A stretch of DNA of 64,000 nucleotides from Theocolax elegans (GCA_026168455.1 CM047427.1:46106558-46170557), one strand, 5' to 3'. Counted from the stretch's first letter, positions 43,577-54,136 are shown. Numbers and translations: made by a program. Notes: a model not told the origin generated them from the letters alone.

Positions 43577-46420
43577 TTAATTGCGTCCAGGGCCCAGGGG
43601 GCGATTCTGGTACCCTGCCGCTAGGTTTCCCAGATATTGCCTCACATGCTCACACTTAGGGCAATTATCCAGGGTTACCCCAGTTGTGTGGCACACCTGA
43701 CACTCAATGGGCGCTGCCACGTTTGGGCACTGGTCCGCTGTATGTCCCATACTTGCGCAATGTAGGCAAGTCTGATTGGGACAATCGGAATATTGATGTC
43801 CTACTTTATGGCATGTAAAACATATGCCAAAGAAGGGACTATTCGGATTCCTTTGCAAACGAGCGTCTTGGGTCTGCCTCTGCGTATTACGATCATACAT
43901 CGTGCTTTGTCTACGTTGAGGCGTGTAGACGGGTGTCGTCTGAGCTTGAGCAACGTATTGTTTCGGCCTAGCACCGTTATATTGTTGCTGCTTTGACCCT
44001 GTCTGTCTATTTCCCGAAGATTGTCTTGCATTATTAATATTTTGTGCACCCACAAAATTTTTATTTTGTTGCAAGTACTGACGTTGGTTAGTGTTGCGAG
44101 TACCATACACATTGGCTACTTCACAATCACTTGAAGATGGGCTAGAAGAATGTTTCTTATTCTTCTTGCTCCTCTTCTTTTTCAACGTCTTCTTCTTCGG
44201 TGGTGGAGATGGCTGAGGAACCGGTTGGCTCTTCTTATTCTCAACTAATGAGGCCACTTTCCCCGAAACTTTGGATGAACTCCGTTTTGGGAAAGCTTGT
44301 GGGATATGAACTTGTTCTCTTGGTGTGGGTTCCGCAAACCTCTTGTCCCATACCAAGTGTTGTTCATATTCTTTACCGTACTTCATTATGTCTTCGAATT
44401 TATTTATGGATCTCGAGGACATAAACTTGCGGCACTCCGGTCTCAATTGAGAATATGCCATCTCTACTTGTTGGCGCAGCGGAGGAGGTCGGCGGAATTT
44501 CCGCACAATAGCCTTAAAGCAATTCAGGTATTTTACGACCTTCTCTCCTTTGCCTTGCGTGCGGCGTTGTAGTTCCTCGAACAAATCTTGATCTCGCAAC
44601 TCCTGACCGTATTCATTCAAAAATTCATTTTCGAAGTCGTACCAGTTACGTAAAGAAGATTGGACGGCCCTATACCAAAATAGGGCTGTCTTCTTAAACA
44701 CGCAAGGCAATGCGCTGAGAATACGCCGGTCAGAGAACTGGTCGTCATTCCTGAAGTCTTGTAAACTATCTAGGAATTCTTCGGCATCGTCGTTGGTCTC
44801 CCCTTCGAACGACAGACCCCAGTCTCTGAGGGCTCTTGCACAACCAGGCCGCTCCTTTCTATCTCTCACTGGTGGCTGGTTGTATCCCAAAGGGACTAAT
44901 GCACCCATGTCCTCACTTTGGTTATACGTATCACGCCGGTGGACATCTCGACACGGCGATGGTACTCTGCTACGTCTGTCAGGGAGGCGCTCCTTGCGAT
45001 ATCTACCCGCATAGTAAGCGGTTGCATCTTCCCTATTCGTAGTGTAATATTCGTCCGAATCTAAGTTACTAAGATTAGAATCGGTTTGAGTACCTTGATC
45101 GCGTCTAGCGACAGCTCGCTCGTGCTCGACGGGATCATTATTCGTTTCGCGGAATCTGTTGTAACCATTGTCACACTGTGTAGAGGCTTCCCTCTTAGTG
45201 TAAGTCCTTTGGCTACGATCGGACGTGTGAGACTTACGATTCCCTTCATTCGGTAACCGTCTAGAAGTGGATGTTGCACTCCTGTAATAGCGCTCACCTT
45301 CTGAGAACGATTCATCATCTGCTTCTTCTGGTGCTGGCGCATATCTGTGTGAGGAGGTCCTGTTGTTATGCTTGTCATAACTAACCTTCCTCTGACAGGT
45401 ACCGTATTGATCGCGATTATGTGAACGATAATCTGGAGCTTCCCTCCGATTATCAGTCGACTGCCTGCGATCGTTGGAAGGGAGTTCATAATCCCTGCTC
45501 GTCTGTTGCCGCGACTTATCTGACTGAATCTCCGAAACGCGCTTTTTAATAGCTCCAGAACTACTAAAATGGCTGGGAGTAGACCGTCCATGTGCATCGG
45601 AATTCAGTCCAAAATCGTTACGACGATTGGTGCCCTTTTCCACTGGGTTGTGATTACCAACCAACGAGTTACGCTGATCCCGGTGTGACTCATGTGATGA
45701 ATTTATAGCATGCGTCTCACCTAGACTAGTATATGTGGCGGTCGACATCGTCACTTGTCTCGAAGGTGGTGAGTTAGCCGTCGGAATCGCCGCTTCTGTG
45801 TTAATGCCAGCTGCATTATCAGAAAGCGGTCTCGATTCACCCGTCGGCGTGGGCACTCTAGTATGTGTAGTCACATTTCCCTCTTTTTCCTGAATGGGGG
45901 TTATGTGCTCACTTGTTGGTCTATCGTCTGACAACTCAGACTCTATAGACCTGTCGGTACCAGAAGGGATCACACTACCTCTTCTGGAGCGCTTTTGGTG
46001 CTTCTTCCAGAACTGTGGACAAGCTAAGGGCTTCGTCGCTGGTTGGGCAGAAGTATCCTCGTCGTAATTGGGATTCCAAGGCACGTCAATTTGAGGATCA
46101 TAACACTTAATTCTATGTCTCAGAAGGCGCTCTCTACACTCAAACTCTTCGCTATTAGCATTAAGGTGCAAACGATCGAGCTGGGCGTAGATCTCCTCCA
46201 AAGGAAGTGATCTGATGTCCTTTTTAATGTGCCTCGCATCCCGCGAGTCACTAAGTATTTTGCACATACGCGTCTCGTAGCTGCCCATCGTAATTTTTTT
46301 GATAAGGCAGAGACGGCGTTGTGCACCTGGAGATTTCTTCTCAGCTGGCACACCAACTGCTTCCCCGTATGCCCTGTAAAGTTTGGACAACTGAGGAGAT
46401 AGCTCAGAGTCCAGATTCAA
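43577..46420 (-). CDS. gag: Element B Gag polyprotein, 947 codons, intact
   Basis: Uninterrupted frame from ATG 46420 to TAA 43577. The first ~500 residues are charged, Arg/Ser/Asp-rich and predicted disordered. A retrotransposon Gag domain lies at about 540-700 (CARALRDWGLSFEGETNDDA, ALFWYRAVQSSLRNWYDFEN, VVKYLNCFKAIVRKFRR, YSQLRPECRKFM). A lysine-rich stretch near 775-795 (PPKKKTLKKKRSKKNKK) looks like a nuclear or RNA-binding signal. The end has two CCHC knuckles (CFTCHKVGHQYSDC, CLHCASMGHTADQC) and a third finger CQVCHTTGVTLDNCPKC. The protein is long for a Gypsy Gag. It should form virus-like particles and bind the element RNA. As the only intact ORF of this copy it could still be expressed. 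Confidence 0.9.
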   Translation of the reverse strand: MNLDSELSPQLSKLYRAYGEAVGVPAEKKSPGAQRRLCLIKKITMGSYETRMCKILSDSRDARHIKKDIRSLPLEEIYAQLDRLHLNANSEEFECRERLLRHRIKCYDPQIDVPWNPNYDEDTSAQPATKPLACPQFWKKHQKRSRRGSVIPSGTDRSIESELSDDRPTSEHITPIQEKEGNVTTHTRVPTPTGESRPLSDNAAGINTEAAIPTANSPPSRQVTMSTATYTSLGETHAINSSHESHRDQRNSLVGNHNPVEKGTNRRNDFGLNSDAHGRSTPSHFSSSGAIKKRVSEIQSDKSRQQTSRDYELPSNDRRQSTDNRREAPDYRSHNRDQYGTCQRKVSYDKHNNRTSSHRYAPAPEEADDESFSEGERYYRSATSTSRRLPNEGNRKSHTSDRSQRTYTKREASTQCDNGYNRFRETNNDPVEHERAVARRDQGTQTDSNLSNLDSDEYYTTNREDATAYYAGRYRKERLPDRRSRVPSPCRDVHRRDTYNQSEDMGALVPLGYNQPPVRDRKERPGCARALRDWGLSFEGETNDDAEEFLDSLQDFRNDDQFSDRRILSALPCVFKKTALFWYRAVQSSLRNWYDFENEFLNEYGQELRDQDLFEELQRRTQGKGEKVVKYLNCFKAIVRKFRRPPPLRQQVEMAYSQLRPECRKFMSSRSINKFEDIMKYGKEYEQHLVWDKRFAEPTPREQVHIPQAFPKRSSSKVSGKVASLVENKKSQPVPQPSPPPKKKTLKKKRSKKNKKHSSSPSSSDCEVANVYGTRNTNQRQYLQQNKNFVGAQNINNARQSSGNRQTGSKQQQYNGARPKQYVAQAQTTPVYTPQRRQSTMYDRNTQRQTQDARLQRNPNSPFFGICFTCHKVGHQYSDCPNQTCLHCASMGHTADQCPNVAAPIECQVCHTTGVTLDNCPKCEHVRQYLGNLAAGYQNRPLGPGRN

Positions 46421-46717
46421 ATATAGAGTACAAACTACTCTATATGAGAGGGCATACCTTATATAAAGAGAAAAGAATCACGCAAAAAAAAAAATTCCGA
46501 TCCGAGTTTGGCAAACTAATTAAATAAAAAAAAATCTAAATAAAAACAAGAAAAATTAATGTAAATTAATTTAATCTAAAAAAAAAATTTTGTTTGCCAC
46601 CAGATTCGAAAGCTTAATCGAACCTGTTTTCGGATCAAAAGAAAAAAATTTTTGTTGTCGATCTTCTCTTTATACCTAAGTAAAATTGCAAAAGATACTT
46701 GGTCCAATCCAAGATCG

Positions 46718-46742
46718 AATTAATTTGACAAACAAATTAATT
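46718..46742 (-). promoter_or_regulatory. Leader hairpin 1 (loop TTTGT)
   Basis: 10-bp perfect stem AATTAATTTG / CAAATTAATT closed by G-C around a TTTGT loop (sense strand). Same loop as hairpins 2-4. Confidence 0.6.
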
Positions 46743-46881
46743 TGGTAACAATTTAAAAATAAATTGCTATCGATTGCATCTTACAAAGAAAAATACTAAT
46801 AAAAAAAAAATATTTTAATTCGCTGACACGAGAAATTAAATATTAAGGAAAAAAAAAAAAAAAATTCTGGAAGCCACAAAT

Positions 46882-46910
46882 ATAATTATTTTGACAAACA
46901 AAATAATTAT
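46882..46910 (-). promoter_or_regulatory. Leader hairpin 2 (loop TTTGT)
   Basis: 12-bp perfect stem ATAATTATTTTG / CAAAATAATTAT. Compared with hairpin 1 the stem differs on both sides in a pairing-preserving way, while the TTTGT loop is unchanged. Confidence 0.6.
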
Positions 46911-47193
46911 AATTTTACACGAAATGTAAATCTCATACAAAAGAGAATTTTGTGAAAATTAGCTTCAAAAGAAAAGAATTTTCAAAAGTGAGATCACACA
47001 AAAAAAATTAAATGTGATTGAAACAGCAAAAAAAAATTTGAAGTTGATTTAAAACGCACAAAAAAACATTAATTTTATTGTTAACCTCCAACAAAAATTT
47101 TAATTTATTTTTTTGTTTAGAACAAATTATTTATTTTATTTATTACTAATTTTATATATATTATATTATACAAAAAATTAATAATATAAATAT

Positions 47194-47222
47194 GCAATTA
47201 ATTTGACAAACAAATTAATTGC
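47194..47222 (-). promoter_or_regulatory. Leader hairpin 3 (loop TTTGT)
   Basis: 12-bp perfect stem GCAATTAATTTG / CAAATTAATTGC with a TTTGT loop on the sense strand. It extends the stem of hairpin 1 by a C-G and a G-C pair. Confidence 0.6.
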
Positions 47223-47303
47223 AATTTATTTCTTAATTTGGAGGAAAAGCAAAAAAAATTAAGAGAATAAGTCAAAGAAATTTCCCGACAGCAGAATTAA
47301 TGT

Positions 47304-47322
47304 TTAAGTGACAAACACTTAA
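47304..47322 (-). promoter_or_regulatory. Leader hairpin 4 (loop TTTGT)
   Basis: 7-bp stem TTAAGTG / CACTTAA of different sequence but the same TTTGT loop and closing G-C pair. Confidence 0.6.
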
Positions 47323-47435
47323 TCGAAATAATATTAATATTAACAATAAATATAAATGTAACACCGATATCACGATGTGTCTCAGCACTAATGCGAGCCA
47401 AAATCGTGACGGTAATACAAAAAAATTTATCAACC

Positions 47436-47465
47436 TTGACTTATCTGACTAACAGACAATGTCAA
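47436..47465 (-). promoter_or_regulatory. Leader hairpin 5 (loop TTAGT)
   Basis: Inner stem TCTG / CAGA and outer stem TTGAC / GTCAA with an internal mismatch; loop TTAGT on the sense strand, one base different from hairpins 1-4. Confidence 0.5.
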
Positions 47466-47530
47466 AATTGATTATAATAATATTAATAATTATTAGCACA
47501 CAACACAGAAAATTATTGTATAAGTTCAAA

Positions 47531-47558
47531 ATTATCAGCTGACTAACAGCGTGATAAT
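47531..47558 (-). promoter_or_regulatory. Leader hairpin 6 (loop TTAGT)
   Basis: Stem GCTG / CAGC continued by ATTATCA / TGATAAT across one bulged base; loop TTAGT. Stem sequence unrelated to hairpins 1-4. Confidence 0.55.
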
Positions 47559-47580
47559 ATCATTGAAAAATCAATTACAA

Positions 47581-47644
<64 letters not shown>

Positions 47645-48281
47645 CAACAAACAAATTATTAATAATAATAATGATAATAATAATGAATATAAAATTAATA
47701 AATATAAGCAATAAAAAATATTATTGGTCGTCTCGAACTGATACACAATCAGTGAGCCGAACTCAAAAATATTTTACACACTCACAAATTGTTAAACTCG
47801 CTTTTAAAGCGAGCTAACAAAATTCATGCAATTAAATTAAAAATGAAATTATGGTCGCGCAGAGGGGGAAATTTTCCTTCTTGCGTAGCAACGAAGGATA
47901 CCCGCGCGGTATATGCCGTATACTGTATATTCTCTTTCTCTCTCTCGATACTCGTTACACTTACGCCGCGCGAGTCTAACGCCGGCTAGTTGGGATTTTC
48001 TCTCTCTCTCCCACTAGCGGACTCGTGCTCACTCAGCACTACACGACTCCGCGACGCAATGTCTCTCTCTCTCTCTCTCACGCACTGGTTCTCTCTCACT
48101 CTCTCTCTCTCTCTCTCTCACACACACAACCACAATATACGGCTAGGGATACCCGCGCGTCCCTACTCTAACGCGAACTGGAAATTTCAAATTTCTATTC
48201 TCGCTCTCTCACTCTCACTCATACACACAATTTAATTATAATGGCATGCATCCATGCCATTATAAACCTATATGCTCTCTC

Positions 48282-48322
<41 letters not shown>

Positions 48323-48488
48323 TTTTACACACCCGTTTTTCGCCAGGGAAAAAGAGAGAATTTTAAATAATTAACCCGCTGTTGTTCTTTATGTACAGGT
48401 AGACCTGTACAAAAAGAAATTGTTTAACCAAAACAAAAAAAAATTCACCGACCCGAACAATCCTCGACACGCAGGTGGTACAACTACC

Positions 48489-48506
48489 GTCCTGTCACGG
48501 TCGCCA
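48489..48506 (-). promoter_or_regulatory. Primer-binding site of element B (tRNA-Arg)
   Basis: The sense strand reads TGGCGACCGTGACAGGAC, an 18-nt complement of the 3' end of an insect tRNA-Arg including CCA. It is separated from the LTR by two bases. Confidence 0.85.
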
Positions 48507-48508
48507 TT

Positions 48509-49312
48509 TGTAACGTGGTACTTCGTCCTAATACCACAGTTACAAGTAATTTATTAATTTAATCAGGGACGACGGCCCCGAAGAACACGTCTCTGTCGTC
48601 GCCGTGGGTTGACGAGTCAACCCGTCGGGACACGGTAGCGGAGATAGGACGATCTCCTACGTACCGACGCGCGTGGCGGGAATATCGGGAATCGGAAGTG
48701 TTGCGGGTTAATTTATTATTTAAAATAAATACGCGGCCAATTAATTAAAATAAAGAAATTAACATTTATTCAATTAATGGTACACGGAGGTGCCCGACAG
48801 TTATGGTAGCGGGACGTTCTCCCGGTCGCGTAGTATTTACGCGGCAAGCTGGGGCTGCTCCCGCACTCGCCCCGCGTAACGATTATTCGGTTTCGGTAGC
48901 ACCGGTGTGCTACCGAACAAACGTACACACACACTCACTGAACACACCTAAATAGAGATACCGACCAATGTCGGGTACTTACCGGGCTGGCTGGTCCATG
49001 GGCCCTGGTGGAGGTCGGCGCCCCGACGTCCGTTGGCCGGTGGAGTCGGGCCGGTCTCCCGTCGTCCTCGACGGTAGTCTGCAGGTGCGGCCTGATGCCG
49101 CGGCGATTCGCCTACCTCGGGGAATACTCAACCCGAGGTGTATGGTCCTTCGCACTGCATTTCACAATCTCACTAGCACTTGCGTACGGCTTCCCGGAGT
49201 ACGGACGAACCGGTCCGGTACTTCCCGTGGCGCGCGAAACTAAGCGTGACGAGGGGTTAAGAAGGTGCTGTCTAAATATTATTTTATTTCATTGCAAAGA
49301 CGTCTCGTCGCA
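48509..49312 (-). repeat. 5' LTR of element B (804 bp)
   Basis: Matches 36809-37841 except for about nine substitutions/indels and a ~229-bp deletion after GAAGGTGCTGTC (about 49272). If promoter elements lay in the lost part, this copy would be transcriptionally weak. Confidence 0.9.
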
Positions 49313-50026
49313 ACGTTTGTTTCCAGGTGGACGACGAACCTTACTGCCGTGGTTAACGAGTCTTGGCTGCTCGGCGGGTGCATGTACGTGTCGCTATCTC
49401 CGTCTCTCTCTACTTCGTGGCTTCTTTGCTGCTGAGACGTCTCTTCACGATGTCGGATCCGGAGGTTGTTCCTCGGGTCTACTGTGCGGCTGCTATTATA
49501 CGGTAAGGAGTAACTTGACATGTGCCTTGTTATTTAGTTAGTTTATGTGAGCAATGTTTATGCTCACATAACCTCTAACCCTGGCTCCTATACACCTCTA
49601 CTCCTGTACACAGTCTTGTGTACTCCTATCTGTTCCTTAGTGTTGAAAACATATTCATTGTTATGTTTTACAGGTTGATCTCCCTGTACGAGTATGTTGC
49701 TGCTGCTGGCTCCTTCAGGTTTGAGGCTCTATGGATATGCTGTTTTGATTGCTGCAGCTGCAACAGCCGTCTTCCTTACACTTTGGACCTCGATGCCCTG
49801 TCCATGGTCTTATGCTGCCTTCGTACTCAGTTGATGTCTCCAGGCTCTCCGAGTGCTGTTCGCCCTGCATGTAGGGAGTTATCTTCTAATATACGTAGCT
49901 AGGGATATGTGTGCTCGGTGCTAGGCTTATTTAGTATACGGTTTAGGTAGATAAATTGGGTAATAGGTAGATAGGAATGTGTGTGTGCTCGCTTTGCACC
50001 ATGACAGGCACACTTGCCTTGTCACA
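49313..50026. repeat. Right half of an LTR split by element B (tentative)
   Basis: GC-richer block ending CCTTGTCACA before CACT (50027-50030); see 36088-36808. It could alternatively be unrelated low-copy sequence. Confidence 0.35.
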
Positions 50027-50271
50027 CACTTAATGTTTCCCATGAGACCTGTATATATCGTAACATCGATTAATTTTTATTTGACTTCTGCAGTCAAACA
50101 AAGTACCAGCACTTGACAACTATTTTATGATTAGAAAAAGAATAAACGCGTTGAATTCCAAATTAGAAATATTACGTTATAAACATTAGATTGCTTTATT
50201 TCAACTTTTTCTAAACTATCATCAGTATACAAGAGGATATTAGTAAATCATAAAAAACTTTTGAAACACTG

Positions 50272-50790
50272 AACCAACGGTGGTGCAAGTATTATTTTAT
50301 TTAAAGAGAGTAAAAAAGAGAGAAATTACTTTTTTATTAGTTTTGCAGAAATTAATTTTGTACAAATAAATATTATTATTATTATATAAAATTGTTGATC
50401 TATTGCTGTAAGACACGGGAAGAATAGACATTGTGTATTTAAAGGGAATAAAAAGCGAGAAATTTATTTTTTATCAGATTTACAGAAATTAATAAAATTA
50501 TTAAAAAATCATTTATTTATTACTTGTAGGACATGATAGTACTAGAATTGAAATGTAAATTTGTAGGATACTTTTCTGAAAAAATGTTTGTTTTCAAAGT
50601 AATAGATATTTGTATTTTTAAAAATAAATACTTGTTGATTCCACTTTGATTTCAGTACTTTCTATTGCAGAAACTTTTTATGGAGTTTAAGAATTAATAT
50701 ATAAAAGTTATAGTTAAATTAAAAATGTGGTAAAAAATACTTGTCGACTATTCCGTTTTGATTTCAGTACTTTCAATTGCAGACATTTCG
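50272..50790 (+). repeat. Family Y repeat, inverted copy with 2 motif units
   Basis: Starts ACCAACGGTGGTGCAAGTAT, the same border as the inner palindrome arm at 29400, and matches 35590-35980 in inverse orientation. Motif units lie at about 50628 and 50741 (GATTCCACTTTGATTTCAGT and TCCGTTTTGATTTCAGTACT). Confidence 0.7.
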
Positions 50791-50859
50791 TATAAATATA
50801 TATCTCTCTATAATATATAAATATATCGCCGCCGCCGCCGCCGTGTCTACGAATTCAAA

Positions 50860-51045
50860 ATTCAACATACATATATATATGTTTTATATATATATATGTC
50901 ATATATATAAGTTATATATATGTCATATATATATGTTATATATATGTCATATATATGTTATGTATATGTTATATATATATATGTCATATATATGTAATAT
51001 ATATATAAAAGTGTGTGCGTGTGTGTGTGTGTGTGTATTCAATAT
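50860..51045. repeat. (AT)n / ATGTCATATAT and (GT)n microsatellites
   Basis: Compound simple repeat with TATATATGTCATATAT words, followed by (GT)n at 51012-51037. No coding content. Confidence 0.85.
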
Positions 51046-51280
51046 TTCTGGGCGTTCTATCTCTTCGAGATTTTAAAATTAACAATTGTAACCCAGGTCG
51101 ATAAGTTCTAAAGATTACTTTGAACAAAAGTTGTTTATTATGTTTTTTCAAAAAAATCAATAGATTTTGAGATAAATGACTTTTAAATATAGTAATTTTT
51201 CTAAAAAATTGAAAACTTTCCATTTATCATGGTGGAATAACTCTTAGGCAAATTATTTTTAACACTTAAAATTTTTTTTT
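51035..51280 (+). repeat. Local direct repeat, copy 1 (uninterrupted)
   Basis: Matches 52388-52611 plus 53659 onward at roughly 85% identity, from TATTCAATAT through TCTATCTCTTCGAGATTTTA to the AACACTTAAAATTTT stretch. It provides the empty-site version of the solo LTR insertion. Confidence 0.75.
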
Positions 51281-52387
51281 TGTGATTATAACTTGAAAGA
51301 ATGTCTATTAGTTTACTTATTCTTGATAAAACTCATAAAATAAAAACGGACCTAAAATTTAATGTAATGTTTTTAAAAAAAATGCACAATTTTTCGAAGA
51401 TAAAATAAATATTAATCAAGCATAACATACACTTTTCCAAATATCTATATGTGAAATATACAATAAGTTAAAAATTAAATACATTAATTATTGCATTTTT
51501 AAGATAATTCTATTATAAACAGTAATGGCAAAAGAAAATTCGAATTTTAACAGTGGCAATATAAAATACAAATTGCATTTGAAAAGTTTTTCGAAAATTA
51601 TTAAATTAGTAGCATTTAATTTAAATATTATTTAAATCAAAATTTAAAAAATGTATGGATATATAAGTGAGTAGATTACGTATATTTATATAAAACAATA
51701 TTGTAAATAAACAAGTATGTATTTATTAGAAACAAAAGGTTATTTAAGGAATGCCTTTGTTTATAATAATTAAAATAAATATATGGGCTCTGTAACTAAA
51801 GGAAAAAATAAATTGGATATAATTATGGATTAAAACGCAAATTTTGAAAGAGGGTGCAAATTACCAATTACGGGAGAAATGGAAGAAACAGGTTTTTATT
51901 TATATGCCACTAAAATGTTATAAATAATTCTTTAAAACTAATACAAAAATTAATTTAATTAAGAAGAAAGTTTTATTACTCTATAAGTACAAAATACTAA
52001 TGACATATAGAACTCTTGGCGATGACCCTTCGTCATTAAGTAAATTAATTTTAGGAGGTAAAGTTCTATTTAGATCTGTTTAAAATAATCTAAAATTTTA
52101 ATAGGTTTTTACTAAATACTACAATTAAATATATGCACTTTACTATTTTTGGTAAGTTAATTATTCATTAACACACACACACACACATATATATATATTA
52201 TATATTACACCGCTGGTATAAGTTATGTCCTAAAATACGTGATATTATGAGGTTTATGAGGCATAACTTACATCAGCGGTCTTGGCCAATAATCTAACCC
52301 AAACCATTCGAAAACTCGCGAAAAATGTGAACTTTTGAGAGGTGTTAGATTAAAATCGATTGTGGCGTGGTCGCCTTTTTTTATATT
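51281..52387. other. AT-rich sequence without features
   Basis: Contains a (CA)n/(TA)n tract at about 52170-52205. No gene recognised. Confidence 0.35.
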
Positions 52388-52611
52388 CAATATGTCCGGG
52401 TGTCTATCTCTTCGAGATTTTAAAATTAAGAATTGTAACCAGGGTAGATAAGTTCTAAAGATTAATTTAAACAAAAGTTGTTTGTAATGTTTTTTCAAAA
52501 AAATGAATAGATTTTAAAATAAGTGACTTTAAATATAGTAATTTTTCCAAAAAATTAAAAATTTCCACTTTTCATGGTTGAATAACTCTTATGCAAATTA
52601 TTTTTAAAACT
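52388..52611 (+). repeat. Local direct repeat, copy 2 (interrupted by solo LTR)
   Basis: Second copy of 51035-51280. It continues after the LTR at 53659. Its 3' part also resembles the arm of the 18897-19892 foldback element (GAATAACTCTTATGCAAATT versus GAATAACTTTTGAGCAAATA). Confidence 0.7.
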
Positions 52612-53658
52612 TGTAACGGTAAGGTACTGTTTACCTCACCGTTTGACAATTCGAGCAACACGAGCGAACAGTATCATAATGTTCGCATCGGTTCGAGCCG
52701 GCGAGATTCGGCTCGGCTCGGTTCGTCGTGGCTACACGGGCGGGATCGACTTAGCGCGCGAAAGATTCGCGCACGCACCTCATTAGAGAGGTAAGGGGGA
52801 GATTCGCGCGCACTGGATAGAGTGATAACCACCTTCTTACGTGACAGGTGTGATCCCCCCGCGTTCCGTGTTTAGTTTCGCCGTGCTGTCATTTACCGTG
52901 CGTTTTGTGTGTGTGTTTCGACTGCAGGCCGATCCTGCATTTGCAGTGAGTGGTGCAACACCGTGCATCTGCCTGCAGCCACACAACCCCGGTGCACGGG
53001 CGAGCGGACAATCTGTCCGACACCGCAGCGACAGTGAGAGAGAGAGAAAGCAACCGATCGGCTGGTCGTTGTTTACCAACGACTACAGCAGCGTACAAAG
53101 TAAGTGGTACCACTTCACGCGATCGTGTTTTTATTCGCACTTAGTAAATAATCGTGTTTCTTTATACCAGTCCCGTTGACTGGATATATTATTGTAGTTC
53201 GCGATATTTTCTTCCCCTCTCTCTACAAGTCGGCCGTTTACCGACTTGTAATAAAAGCGTAGACCTCGGCGACAATCAGATATTTTATTTGTTATTTATC
53301 TTTATCTTTATTTCAATAAATTCATATTATTATTTAAATTCAATCCGATGTTCGATTAATTGAATTTAACCCATGTACGATTCTTTCCGTAATCCTAAGA
53401 GCTCGTATATTTCTGGTTGACAAGTGCTCGACGCGATATCCCTGTTTGGCGGTCAATTTCAGATTTGAATTTTACCTGGTTGTTATCTGAAACAGTAACT
53501 CGGTTTCAGATTAACATTTAACAGATTTGGTAGAACGGACAGGTAACCGTCGCCGCATCGCGAGAAAAATATGTTTATTTAAATACGGTAAGTTTAACCG
53601 TACCGCTGAGCAGCCGCGATATTAAAATAAACATCCGTGCGGCAACGAAACTGTTACA
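52612..53658. mobile_element. Solo LTR (1047 bp) with AACT target duplications
   Basis: Starts TGTAACGGTAAGGTACTG and ends GCAACGAAACTGTTACA, with AACT on both sides (52608-52611, 53659-53662). The paralogous uninterrupted sequence at ~51246-51280 shows the pre-insertion state. It contains splice-donor-like GTAAGT at 53099. No internal genes remain, so it arose by LTR-LTR recombination. Confidence 0.85.
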
Positions 53659-53662
53659 AACT

Positions 53663-53765
53663 TAAATTTTTTTTGTATTTTCTGGAAGATGTTTCCAGCC
53701 TGTTATCAAATTTTGGAGCGATTTAAAATTTTCATCGTATCACTTGACGTGAAATAGCCGATATA
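53663..53765 (+). repeat. Diverged foldback-element end
   Basis: AAATTTTCATCGTATCACTT then GACGTGAAATAGCC corresponds to the right end of the 18897-19892 element (AAATTTTGATCGGACCACTT then CACGTGGAATACCCC). Together with 52388-52611 this is an old single-arm relative. Confidence 0.55.
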
Positions 53766-53800
53766 TATGTATATATATTTATGTATGTAAGTAGTTATGG

Positions 53801-54136
53801 TGGTACTATGGACAGACACAACAAACCCCCACCACCTACCCACTGACCTCGAGTAACCCCGTCTATGACAGCTACTTGAGGTCAAGGTCAGGTTTGTTGT
53901 GTCGGTACATAGTACCACCACTCTTAAAAATCAAGGTTATTAGAGAGAGAGAGAGAGAGAGAGTTTAATTAATTAAAATATTTTGATTTACCTGAGGTAC
54001 TATGGACAGACACAACAAACCCCCACCACCACCTACCCACTGACCTCGAGTAACCCCATCTATGACAGACTACTCGAAGTCAAGGTCAGGTTTGTTGTTT
54101 CTATCCATAGTACCACCTCTCTTAAAAATCAAGGTT
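53801..54136. repeat. Two direct copies of a ~125-bp hairpin element
   Basis: Each copy (53801-53925 and 53996-54116) begins GGTACTATGGACAGACACAA and returns in inverse form as TTTGTTGT...CATAGTACCA, with the shared centre CCCACTGACCTCGAGTAACC. Both are followed by CTCTTAAAAATCAAGGTTA and a (GA)n run. They resemble tandem MITE copies, or repeats within the end of the adjacent Polinton-like element. Confidence 0.75.

Larger units (their letters stand above)
46421..48488 (-). other. Long hairpin-rich leader of element B
   Basis: 2.07 kb between PBS and gag with no long ORF on the sense strand. It contains many local inverted repeats, including six with the sense-strand loop TT(T/A)GT, a perfect 12-bp stem at 48237-48264 with a 4-base loop, and an 8-bp stem at 48392-48411. 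(AT)n lies at 47581-47642 and (CT)n tracts at 48061-48120 and 48270-48320. Confidence 0.75.
36809..49312 (-). mobile_element. Complete Ty3/Gypsy retrotransposon, element B
   Basis: Both LTRs, an exact tRNA-Arg PBS, a polypurine tract, gag, protease, RT, RNase H, integrase and a third ORF are present in canonical order on the minus strand. The LTRs differ at roughly nine positions over ~800 shared bases plus one ~229-bp deletion, so the insertion is young. Even so, pol has a deletion, a nonsense codon and a frameshift, so this copy cannot act alone. I could not fix a clean target duplication. Confidence 0.9.
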
